Assembly (NCBI GenBank): GCA_910585615.1
Contig: CAJUFO010000027.1
Location: 1-49,115 of the forward strand
DNA length: 49,115 nt
Reading direction: 5' to 3'
Source of the DNA: an uncultured Acetatifactor sp.
GTDB lineage: Bacteria; Bacillota; Clostridia; Lachnospirales; Lachnospiraceae
The position numbers were made by a program, and so were the translations under genes. Below are positions 8,801 to 16,648 of this stretch, piece by piece (position 1 is the first letter of the stretch; the number at the start of each line of letters is the position of its first letter). Under the pieces are notes generated by a model, which was not told where the DNA came from, did not search any database, and saw only the letters and a list, made by a program, of their open reading frames with translations.

Positions 8801-11800
8801 GATGCTTTTGCGAAAACACTCAGTTCAGTGTTAAGTGACAATAATGTGGATCAGTCAGTTAAAGACTATTTCCGCAACATGTACCCCGCATTACAGCAGG
8901 AAGTCAGTGAGTGGCAGTTTAAAGCCAATTTTGAACCGAATACAGATGGTCTAAAAGACAAAGTGGAAAAAGTACTGTCCGATTTTGGTGGAGTCTCTAC
9001 AGAAAGCTTATCAGGTTTTAATGCAGACGTAGCAACTGACCAACAGATTGCATCCTATGAGTCACTAAAGAACACAGCCAGGGAATATGGGATGGAAATA
9101 AGCCAGCTGATTAACTTGCTGCAGGAAATGGGGATTGTACAGTCAGAGAGCTATCAGCAGTTGGCGGGACTATTTGGTGAAGACAATATCAGTAAGATTG
9201 CTCCAGAGGATTTAGAGATTGCGTACAGCATTGAAAATGTAGGGGATATCACATTCGATGAACTCTTGAAAGAGATTCAGCGTATAAAAGATGAAAGTGG
9301 CAAGACTCAGGCTTTCGACTTCTCCACCTACGAAGAATCCATAGACGGCATCCAGTCCGCAATCACCACCCTCCGCTCTGCCCTGGACTCATTCAACAAA
9401 GGAGAGCTTGACAGCATATCAGTCATAGACCTGATGCAGCAGTTCCCAGGACTGGCACCCTACATAGACCTGGCGGCAGATGGATTCGGGAACCTGTCAG
9501 AGGGATTGAGCGCACTCATAGCGCAACAGCCTGACTCACTTATTCAAAGACTGAACGAATTGAAGGATGCATTGTCAACAGATGAAGAACGCCAACAGGT
9601 TGACTTATTGATAGACTCGCTACAACGGTTAAGTTCCTACGGCGATACAGGCATGGAAGCATATGCCACAACGATTGGGGACACATGGAACGACACTGCG
9701 AACGTCATCGATGGTGTGACGAACCAGTTCGAGAACCTGGCGAAGGTGCAGGAGGCAGTCGCGGACGGGCTTACCATGTCAGCAACAGCGGCCGCAGAAC
9801 TTGCAAAGATGTATCCTGAGATTCTGACAAATGCAGAAGTGACAGCCAATGGGCAGATTACGCTGAATGAAGAAGTCGTCAACAGCATCCTTGATGGAGA
9901 CAAGTCCATCATAGACGCGCAGATTGCAAAGCTTGAAGCAGACAAGGCCGTATTGGAGGCAAAGAAAGAGACTGCCATCGCAGAACTTGAGATTGCCAAC
10001 CAGGTAGGCAATGCAAAGGGGCAGATAAGCGAGGAGGAGGCAAGGCACCAGATAGAGGTGCTGAATGCCGAACTGAACGCTGAGATAGACAAAGACAGGC
10101 AGACGGTGGAGTCCTATGCGATGGCCACGCAGTCAAAGGCACAGAACGCGACAGACTTCAATATCTATGCCGCCACAGTGGCAAGCGACATCGCATCCAA
10201 CATGGCAAAGGCCGCAGCCAGCATGGCTGAGAGCATGAGGATAAACTCCGTGAACGCGCAGCAGTCCCTCAGCGGGATCATGCAGAAGGCGGCGGATGTG
10301 GCAAAGGCTATCGCTGAGATGGCTACAGGGGCCGTATCAGGTGCGATAGACAAGGTTTACAGTGCCGTAGGCGGCGTGGACAGCGGCGGCATATCCGTAT
10401 CAACGAGCGCGAACAGCTTCACCCCTACCACATCAAGCTACCTGAATGGCGACATCAGCCTTGGGGAGTTCAAGTCTGGATTGGAAGCTGACATCCAGGG
10501 TTACATAGACGCGATATCCAACATAGACTCCCAGATAGAGATACTGAAGAACCTGCAGCTGACATTCGACAGCAACGGAGGGATCGGCGGGCATGGCTAT
10601 GCGGACAAGGTGAAAGACCTTGAAAAAGAGAAAGAGAAGCTGAACGAGGCGCTGAAAGACAAGACAGGCTCTGGCTCCGGTTCCGGCACGGATTCGGCGA
10701 AATCAGAGTTCGAGGACACGGTGGACTTCTTCGAGCGCAGGATAGAGGCATTGAACGATGTGCTGTCCCTCCTGAAAGACAGCTTGGACAATGTGTCAGG
10801 CTCATTCGCGAAGAACAAGCTTGTGGATGCAGAACTAGGCGTTACAGAAGAGGAGTTCAACAACTATACCGATGCGCTGGCGATGTACACGCAGAAAGCC
10901 AACGAGGCATTGTCCAAGCTACCAGCAGACATAGCCGCAAAGGTGAAAGACGGCGCAGTGGCACTGACAGACTTCATCGGGGACGGCAACAAGGATGTCG
11001 TAGAAGCGATAAAGGAATATGAGGCATGGGCGGATAAGGTATCAGACTGTCAACAGGAACTGGCTGGGCTGAAAAAGGAAATTAGGCAGCTTGAACTGGA
11101 CAAGTTCAACAACATCATGGACGACTTCAGCAACCAGTTCAATCTCCGTGGCAACAGCAAGGATATGATATCCAAGCAGATAGATTTATTGAAAGAGGCT
11201 GGCGAGCTGATAGGCGAGTCGTTCTTCAAGGCACAGATAGACCAGTCGCAGAAACAGTTAGGGCTGTTGGAGAATGAAAAGGCACAGCTTGTGAACCAGA
11301 TGAGCAGTGCGATTAGTTCCGGAAGAATTCAATCAGGTACAGAGGAATGGCTGTCCATGGTCGATGCACTTAACTCAGTCGAAGGCAACATCCTCGACTG
11401 CAAGAAGTCCATCGAGGAATTCGACAACGAATTATTGAACCTACATACGGAAGTCTTCAACCGCATCCAGGAACAGTTCTCCAATCTCGACTCCGAAATC
11501 TCCAACATCATAGATTTGTTCGATGGCATGGAAGTATCAGACGACAAAGGTGTCTGGTCAAAGGAGGGAATCACCCAATTAGGGTTACTCGCACAGCAGT
11601 ACGAACTGGCACAGCACCAGGTACAGCAGTACAATGACGAGATTGACGGACTGAAAGCACAGTATCTTGCTGGAAGATATTCCGCTACAGAATATGCGGA
11701 CAGGCTGGCTGAACTCTCTTCTGCCCAATGGGACGCTGTAAAATCCGCAGAGAGTGCTAAGGATGCCATCATGGACTTGAATGAGGCCAGGGTGGAGAAT

Positions 11801-13378
11801 GCCGTCAAGGGAATCGAAAAAGAGATTGACGCTTATAAAGAATTAATAGATGCACAGAAAGACTCCCTGATCAAAGAGAAAGAACTGCATGACTACAAGC
11901 AGTCGATTGCGGACAAGAACAAGGCCGTGGCCGACATCGAACGCCAGATAATCGCACTCCAATATGACACGTCAGCCGCTGGTGTGGCCAAACGCAAGAA
12001 GCTTGAGGAACAGCTTGTCGAAGCGAAGAAGACATTAGCAGAAGCTGAATATGAGCACAGCATCGAAGTACAACAGGAAGCTCTCGACAAGCAATACGAG
12101 AACTACGAAAAGGAACGCAATGACGAAATAGAATCCCTCAGGGCATCCCTCAACCAAAGAGACACCATCATCGCTGAATCGTTTGAGACAGTGAAGAACA
12201 ATGCGTCTCTCGTAGGACAGGAGATTGCCAATATCGCCGTGGAACATGGCATCACCATATCCGACACCCTCATATCCTCATGGCAGTCCGGTGAGCAGGC
12301 AATCGCAAGCTATGGCGAAGCCTTGTCCCAGAACACATCCGCATTCATCGGCAACATCATGGCTGTAGAAGCAGAGACATGGAAGCTACAGGCACAGGCG
12401 AACAGCACTGCCAATACGCTTGCATGGATGTTCTCTACAAAAGCGGACAACCTAGTGAACGAACTCATGACATCCTATTATTCAGAAGCGAACCTTGCCA
12501 GCATGACGAACACGCTGCAGCAGAGCCTGATAAGCACGCTGGAACGTGGCTACAACGTCAGTGCCATCGTCAATTCCCTTGCCAGCGTAGAATCTGCCGC
12601 AAGGAGCGCAAAGGCGGCATTGGACGCTATGAACGCATCTGCCGGAAGCGGAGGAGGGACTTCAGGCTATGGCTCTGGGGGTGACACTTCAGGCACTACA
12701 AGTAGTACTGGTTCGGGATGGACAAAACCTAGCCACAGCCCAACACCGCCATCTGGCAGAACACAGCCATCCCAGAAAGCAACAGTGTCATATGAGGTGC
12801 GCTCCGCTTCCGGAGTGCTGCTCACTACCCTAGACCACCATCCGAGCCAGGAAGAACTTGCGACACTGCGGGCACGTTTCGCCGGACAGCTTGGGGCGAA
12901 CAAGAACCTCAAGGTGAATAAAGTCGGTGGATATGCGAAGGGCGTACACAGGCTTAGCAGGGACGAGGTCGCATGGACGCAGGAAAAAGGGGACGAACTG
13001 ATTCTCTCCCCTGGCAGGAATGCGATGCTCACGCCACTGAAGAAAGGCGATACCGTATTGACGGCTGAACAGACCGACAGGCTTTATGAGCTGTCCAAAG
13101 GCAATTCTGGTATGATTCCCTTTGACCCGTTCAAAGATGACTTGTTTAAAATATGGGGAAATGTAAAGATGCCTGAACCGGTGGTGGATAAGAGGATAAA
13201 TGCACCAACAGTGTACAACCATTATGACAGTATGCTGACTATCAACGGTGATGTGAATGACTTAAAAAATTTAAAGGCACAAATGCAAGAGATTGCGGAC
13301 AGGTCTTCTATTAAAATTGCAGACCAACGGATTGAAAGAAGCTGGAGGAAATTTGGTGAGGGATTGAAAAAACATTAA
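5855..13378 (+). CDS. Giant phage tail tape-measure protein (TP901 type)
   Basis: The start chosen is the TTG at 5855, 11 nt after a GGAGG at 5839-5843; the TTG at 5837 overlaps the ribosome site. The product is about 2,507 residues. Residues about 195-560 form the TP901-type tape-measure core ('SKYGQLSNGYLLGVQEM', 'TATDAAYKYGG'-like and 'RSGSEIGRAFRSI' stretches). Long coiled-coil segments follow, then a Gly/Ser/Thr linker (about 2262-2308) and the common C-terminal block with 'AWTQEKGDELILSPG' and 'LTPLKKGDTVLTAEQT'. Tape measures set tail length at about 0.15 nm per residue, which would predict a tail near 370 nm, as in SPbeta-like siphophages. Base composition changes inside the gene (AT-rich to about 9,300, GC-richer to about 13,090, AT-rich again). 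No head or other tail genes are in the window. Confidence 0.88.
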   Translation: MDNEFLIKLTALLDQAKSKKMINADIKALQTAVNSLKLVATFSRAESKKELNAYIKQLNGQLSTLKLKAKIDNKNLKSEINKTLRNASFKDIDLLNIDENKAKLKVKKVIADAKAYAEKNPISVSVDMKREKLYNDLTTFLNKNSKIRESSVLLEESERVRELINSVDDRGTLKNATEAFQLYKSEVSATGYATKSTTEKIKEMLSHVTKIGSFFGLASLTVNNFAKSLKTLRSNDTILTEISKTSEMTKRQLEELGNEAFKVASKYGQLSNGYLLGVQEMARSGYEDLSKELGELSLLTQSAGDMTAENANNYLLATDAAYKYGGSIEKLNAALDGANYISNRNSASLTDIADATRVSASFAANAGVAIDEMTAAEATMIATTKRSGSEIGRAFRSIVLNLQQVSGEFDGEVIDEDQLKKVEARCHSLGVELEYMKDGMATLRNPMEVLKDLAKVYNSLPDNSADKQGLISDLGGKYHANALSSLLSRWDLYEKMLGEFSQGTGSALKEAEKTANSWEGRLNSLQNSFDSFVNSLTNKQAIMNGVSFFDRMIQGAESLIDAVGEIPVMVMALNTAMTAVNKDYGITQIYDKDKGKLDIQGNIFGIDITNIKNMKNHFAEAEKAICGWNAELLTGNEDINKFGESVVQNNAQLKAYLSTCSKDAPASLSGYKSFLNAAGVETDALRLKTVLLNAAISFGIGVAIQASVKAISTLYELSQMSDTVAENAKDLGAEFKSSALDIESYKSKIEELYKTINDSGASISDVTEARKNLMTIQDELIEKYGTEQDSIYAITDAINGQADAFDRLTEKQWQATKNELNDGGLLNDFANWRDGYKDNIDRMVGEMEDVQTSVNGLLADFGQNAELIDALEAAGYRYDETANGAIMLSGSLENVYDDILNIQKIASGYDAPDEFLKNLTNRANEVKETLENYQDVWDIYVLQDRIFANEELADSWHDVNEAYSEYKKAFESGDGTAITGSIDAFAKTLSSVLSDNNVDQSVKDYFRNMYPALQQEVSEWQFKANFEPNTDGLKDKVEKVLSDFGGVSTESLSGFNADVATDQQIASYESLKNTAREYGMEISQLINLLQEMGIVQSESYQQLAGLFGEDNISKIAPEDLEIAYSIENVGDITFDELLKEIQRIKDESGKTQAFDFSTYEESIDGIQSAITTLRSALDSFNKGELDSISVIDLMQQFPGLAPYIDLAADGFGNLSEGLSALIAQQPDSLIQRLNELKDALSTDEERQQVDLLIDSLQRLSSYGDTGMEAYATTIGDTWNDTANVIDGVTNQFENLAKVQEAVADGLTMSATAAAELAKMYPEILTNAEVTANGQITLNEEVVNSILDGDKSIIDAQIAKLEADKAVLEAKKETAIAELEIANQVGNAKGQISEEEARHQIEVLNAELNAEIDKDRQTVESYAMATQSKAQNATDFNIYAATVASDIASNMAKAAASMAESMRINSVNAQQSLSGIMQKAADVAKAIAEMATGAVSGAIDKVYSAVGGVDSGGISVSTSANSFTPTTSSYLNGDISLGEFKSGLEADIQGYIDAISNIDSQIEILKNLQLTFDSNGGIGGHGYADKVKDLEKEKEKLNEALKDKTGSGSGSGTDSAKSEFEDTVDFFERRIEALNDVLSLLKDSLDNVSGSFAKNKLVDAELGVTEEEFNNYTDALAMYTQKANEALSKLPADIAAKVKDGAVALTDFIGDGNKDVVEAIKEYEAWADKVSDCQQELAGLKKEIRQLELDKFNNIMDDFSNQFNLRGNSKDMISKQIDLLKEAGELIGESFFKAQIDQSQKQLGLLENEKAQLVNQMSSAISSGRIQSGTEEWLSMVDALNSVEGNILDCKKSIEEFDNELLNLHTEVFNRIQEQFSNLDSEISNIIDLFDGMEVSDDKGVWSKEGITQLGLLAQQYELAQHQVQQYNDEIDGLKAQYLAGRYSATEYADRLAELSSAQWDAVKSAESAKDAIMDLNEARVENAVKGIEKEIDAYKELIDAQKDSLIKEKELHDYKQSIADKNKAVADIERQIIALQYDTSAAGVAKRKKLEEQLVEAKKTLAEAEYEHSIEVQQEALDKQYENYEKERNDEIESLRASLNQRDTIIAESFETVKNNASLVGQEIANIAVEHGITISDTLISSWQSGEQAIASYGEALSQNTSAFIGNIMAVEAETWKLQAQANSTANTLAWMFSTKADNLVNELMTSYYSEANLASMTNTLQQSLISTLERGYNVSAIVNSLASVESAARSAKAALDAMNASAGSGGGTSGYGSGGDTSGTTSSTGSGWTKPSHSPTPPSGRTQPSQKATVSYEVRSASGVLLTTLDHHPSQEELATLRARFAGQLGANKNLKVNKVGGYAKGVHRLSRDEVAWTQEKGDELILSPGRNAMLTPLKKGDTVLTAEQTDRLYELSKGNSGMIPFDPFKDDLFKIWGNVKMPEPVVDKRINAPTVYNHYDSMLTINGDVNDLKNLKAQMQEIADRSSIKIADQRIERSWRKFGEGLKKH

Positions 13379-13393
13379 GCAATATCTTATCAC

Positions 13394-13424
13394 ATGGCTA
13401 CGCTCTGAAAATGGGTGTAGCTAT
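13394..13424 (+). terminator. Hairpin after the tape-measure gene
   Basis: Arms 13394-13405 and 13413-13424 pair over 12 positions including three wobble pairs, with a 7-nt loop. No T-tract follows (ATATCAAAATAAAT), so this may be an RNA-stabilising or weak terminator structure. Confidence 0.4.
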
Positions 13425-13450
13425 ATCAAAATAAATCTGGAAGAAAATAA

Positions 13451-14047
13451 ATGGAATATAAAAAAGAAAACAGGCCGGTTCTGAAATATACAAATGGGGC
13501 AGACGAGCAAGGCTTCAGGCAAGGAGATGCTGTAATCTGCTTCACTGAGGGCAAAAGGCATATAGGGACTATTGTCGCATTTGGCAAATATATAGAAGGT
13601 GAAGGTGCGGATTCACAAGGTTCGCTTTATCTTGACACTTCCAAGAATGGCATGAGCCGTTCCTGTGAGGTCATCAAGATGGCAGACATCACATATATGT
13701 GCAAAGTCCCAGCGAGTGACTTATTTGATTATCCGCAGACGAATGAAGCTCTGGACAGAGAGTTTTTCATGAACATGCTCGTAGGGCTTGGATACGACAA
13801 AGAAAGGGCAGAAATCATGTACGAGAGCATGAGGGAATTCATTGTATTATATAATATCCCGCTTTCCACAATCTTGTATGGTGCTGTCCAAGAAGCCATG
13901 ATGAATGCGGATGAAGCATGCCAGGATGGATTGATTGAAATCAATAAGAAGTTTATGGCCAGGGTGGTTCAAATGTTTCAGGCAATTACTGATTCCTTAA
14001 GAAGAAGTGTAGAAAAAGCCATTGCTTCACAAGATGGAAACCAGTAA
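13451..14047 (+). CDS. Unrecognised 198-aa element protein
   Basis: I do not recognise the family. The N-terminal 60 residues ('FRQGDAVICFTEGKRHIGTIVAFGKYIEG') look like a small SH3-like beta barrel. The middle contains 'CKVPASDLF', and the C-terminal 110 residues are helical, with an 'FFMNMLVGLGYDKERAEIMYES' stretch and a terminal amphipathic region. There is no signal peptide or membrane helix. It lies between the tape-measure gene and the integration module and is preceded by a hairpin. It may be a late accessory protein or a regulator of the element; no function can be assigned. Confidence 0.6.
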   Translation: MEYKKENRPVLKYTNGADEQGFRQGDAVICFTEGKRHIGTIVAFGKYIEGEGADSQGSLYLDTSKNGMSRSCEVIKMADITYMCKVPASDLFDYPQTNEALDREFFMNMLVGLGYDKERAEIMYESMREFIVLYNIPLSTILYGAVQEAMMNADEACQDGLIEINKKFMARVVQMFQAITDSLRRSVEKAIASQDGNQ

Positions 14048-14095
14048 TAGTTGAGATTGGACTGATATGATGTTGAGGCTGATGGAATAATATCT

Positions 14096-14288
14096 CTTAC
14101 AGTAGTAGGAATATAGAATGCTGTTGCTGTAAGTAGTTTGTCGCGGTCATGGTAGGATTCGGAACCAATCTGGATATCCGAAACTGACTATGACCAGATT
14201 ACATAGTGCTTGGAGATATATTTAAGAAAAAAATTGAATAACGCATTTTGAATATTCAAGGCATTGCTATAGATATCGGCGGTGCCTT
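14096..14288 (+). ncRNA. Second structured intergenic region, three hairpins upstream of the integration module
   Basis: The 312-nt gap 14048-14359 has no gene but three stems: 14096-14102/14127-14133 (7 bp), 14145-14153 plus 14158-14162 paired with 14178-14182 plus 14187-14195 (14 bp around a symmetric 4x4 internal loop), and 14258-14267/14279-14288 (10 bp with U-G pairs). A perfect 12-bp palindrome overlaps the last stem at 14248-14259. It could be a leader or regulatory RNA for the integration genes, a small RNA, or a terminator cluster. The TATAAT at 14289-14294 may be the promoter -10 of the next ORF. Confidence 0.4.
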
Positions 14289-14359
14289 TATAATAGAGAG
14301 AAAATATTAATTGATTACATAAAGAGAATAATATATAATTTAGTTAAGGAGAATTATAT

Positions 14360-14518
14360 TTGAAAAATAGAGACATTACAGTCAATGAAACAGAATACAA
14401 AGTTATCTTTGTAAATATCGCAGAAAAGCTATTCGAAAAAAATTTGATTAATGATGCAGAAAAGGTGAAACTAATTAATATCATTAATAGAGATGAAGCT
14501 TTCTACAAAGTTTCATAG
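14360..14518 (+). CDS. SHOCT-like small protein next to the recombinase (52 aa)
   Basis: This short ORF starts with TTG at 14360 behind an excellent AAGGAG site (14346-14351) and ends 12 nt before the recombinase start. Its pattern, 'ETEYKV' then 'AEKLFEKNLINDAEK', matches the SHOCT-type short helical motif in which a helix is followed by 'L..xGLIs..E'. Such small SHOCT proteins are frequent just upstream of serine recombinases in clostridial mobile elements. By position and size it is also a candidate recombination directionality factor, since SPbeta SprB is similarly tiny and lies close to its recombinase. That role is inference. Confidence 0.55.
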   Translation: MKNRDITVNETEYKVIFVNIAEKLFEKNLINDAEKVKLINIINRDEAFYKVS

Positions 14519-14530
14519 AGGGGTGAAAAT

Positions 14531-16142
14531 ATGTTGGATAAAGAATTAAGAGCTGTTTATTATGCCAGGGTTTCTACGGAAGAAGAAAAACAGATAAATG
14601 CACTCGCAAAACAGTGTGAAGAAGCGGAGAATTGCATATCATCTCACAAATGGATATTGGTGGATAAATATGTAGATGAAGGGAAATCTGGTACTACGTC
14701 CAAAAAACGTGATGAATATAATAGGCTGTATGAAGATTTGGAACATGATAAGTTCGATGTGGTTGTTATAAAATCACAGGACAGACTTATGAGGAATGTA
14801 AAGGATTGGTATGTCTTCATTGACAAGATGACGAAGAATGGCAAAAGGCTCTATTTTTATCTTGACAGTAAATGGTATGAATCGGATGATGCACTTATTA
14901 CTGGTATCAAAGCGATTCTTGCAGAAGAATACAGTAGAGAACTCTCTAAGAAAATTAACAATTCAAACAGACGTAGACAACAGACAGGAGCGTCCATCAT
15001 AACCAACGGTAAATTATGGGGATATGACCAGAAAGACGGTGAATTGACCGTGAATGAGGAAGAAGCAAAGGTTGTCAGACGGATATTTGAATTGTACATA
15101 TCTGGATTAGGTTGCAGGGGTATCAGGAAGAAACTGACAGAAGAGGGATATTTGACAAGAAATGCTACTGAATTTGCAGAGACTACAATCAAAAGAATGA
15201 TTAAGAATGAGAAATACAAAGGGACTGTGATATTCAATAAGCAACATAAAGACTTTGACACAAAGAAGATTATACAGAATCCTCCGAGTGAATGGATTGT
15301 GCATGAAAATAGGATTCCGGCAATTATTGATTCTGTTATATGGGAAGAGGCTAACAGAATTATGGAAGGACGTTGCATAAAATCAGGTGGTAATAATCGC
15401 ATAGACCAGAAAAAAGGTTATAACAAATCCAAACATCCATTGGGAGGTAAGGTGATATGTGGTGAATGTGGCAAGGTATATTATAGGTCACATATAAAAA
15501 GCAAAGACCGTGTAAATTTCAAGTATGTATGGCAATGCTCAACATATGTACAAAGGGGCAGAATCCATCCTTGGAAGAAAGCAAATATCAAATATGAAAA
15601 TCCGAAAGACTGGGTGGGCTGTGATGGTATTAATCTGGAAGATGATAAGCTCATGGAACTTATGAACGATATAGCAGACAATTGTTCCTTAGACATAGAA
15701 TTTATCATTGATAAAATGGCTGAATATATATCTAAACTGTTTGAATCATCAAATAACTTAAATGATATAGAAGAAACTCAGAAAGAGATTGATAAGATAA
15801 ATGGTCAGAAAAGTTTCTTGTTAGATAAGTACATAAATGGTGTAATCAACGATTCTGATTATATGAAAAAGAGTCGTGAACTGGATTCCAAACTAGATGT
15901 ATTGAATGAGAAGATGGAGCAGTTGGAGAGATCGGAAGAAACAAAAGCCGATATTGAAAACAAGCTGAATCGCATAAAGGATGAATTGCGGAATGGCATC
16001 ATAGATGAAGAGAAGACTATCTTCATTATGGATAGAGTGAAACAGATAACGGTGCATAATGACCATTTGGATATTGAATTAGAGTTTATCGGCGATATAG
16101 CGGCAAGCGTGGCTGAGGATAAAACTCTAAAAGTGGTCAATG
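14531..16142 (+). CDS. Large serine recombinase (integrase) of the element, no stop at the junction
   Basis: The ATG at 14531 has a GGGGTG ribosome site. The N-terminal resolvase domain (about 1-150) contains 'YYARVSTEEEKQ' with nucleophile Ser15. A recombinase domain follows (about 165-270), then a zinc ribbon (Cys310, Cys313, Cys336, Cys364), a coiled coil (about 385-480) and a short C-terminal beta segment ('IELEFIGDI'). It integrates or excises the element at comM. Natural proteins of this family end just after the last segment, but here the frame has no stop: it crosses the right junction at about 16,140, reads the comM remnant out of frame and then runs in frame into dprA, ending at 17,830 (1,099 codons in all). 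The end given here is the approximate junction. In the excised circle the last codons would come from the element's left end. Confidence 0.88.
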
Positions 16143-16156
16143 CCAGACCGGATAGA
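16137..16156. other. Right attachment junction (attR) of the element, approximate
   Basis: AT-rich recombinase sequence changes here abruptly to GC-rich comM sequence. The comM frame becomes recognisable from 'DRIDLCVE', which in intact ComM is normally preceded by 'GP(L/M)L'. The crossover should therefore lie within or just before the ACCGGATAGAC segment. The left junction is outside the window, so the core cannot be defined exactly. Confidence 0.55.
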
Positions 16157-16529
16157 CCTGTGCGTGGAGCTTGCGGCCGTGGACTACGACAGCCTGAAGA
16201 GCAGGGCCAAGGCCGAATCCAGCGCGGAGATTCGAGTACGGGTGGAGCGGGCCAGGCGGATCCAGGAGGAGAGGTTCCGGGGGACGTCTACCCGCTTCAA
16301 CGGGGATATCGAGGTGTCGGCCATGGAGCGGTACTGCGGGCTGGGGGAGGAGCAGCAGCGGTGCATGGAGCGGCTTTACGGCTCCCTGCAGCTCTCCGCC
16401 AGGGCCTATCACCGCATCCTGCGGGTGGCCCGGACCATAGCGGATCTGGAGGGAGCGGAGGAAATCGGGACGGCCCATCTGATGGAGGCCTCCTACTACC
16501 GGCCCTCCATGGAATACTGGGGGAATTGA
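16140..16529 (+). pseudogene. comM: 3' remnant of comM/yifB (Mg-chelatase-like AAA protein)
   Basis: From 'DRIDLCVE' the frame follows the C-terminal Mg_chelatase_C domain of ComM/YifB: 'KAESSAEIRVRVERARRIQEERF', then 'LSARAYHRILRVARTIADLEG', and the usual end in 'SYYRPS'. Only about 128 codons remain, and the AAA core and N-terminal Lon-like domain lie beyond the element's left end. The ATG at 16140 is formed at the junction and has no obvious ribosome site; upstream in this frame there is a stop at 16,128. In Gram-negative bacteria ComM is a branch-migration helicase used in natural transformation, so the insertion probably inactivates it until the element excises. The order comM-dprA is the usual chromosomal order. 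Confidence 0.8.
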
Positions 16530-16648
16530 GGGGAAAGTCGGAGATATGCCAGAGAAAGGCCAGAAAAAGACTGGGAACAGGCCAGAGGCAGAACTGCGCT
16601 CCCGGCCAGTGGAACAGGAGCGCCGTGCCCGGCAGAAAGGAAAACGAT

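Noticed and set aside
9637..10092. Ser/Ala-rich open frame antisense to the tape-measure gene
   Set aside because: Opposite-strand shadow of Ala/Glu-rich coiled-coil codons; no ribosome site.
14289..14294. sigma-A promoter for the integration module from TATAAT
   Set aside because: The best -35 (TTGCTA, 14264-14269) is 19 nt away and inside a stable stem; kept only as a remark in the structured-gap entry.
1..16140. CRISPR array or tandem spacer structure in the element
   Set aside because: No regularly spaced direct repeats with unique spacers were found; the hairpins in the gaps differ from one another.
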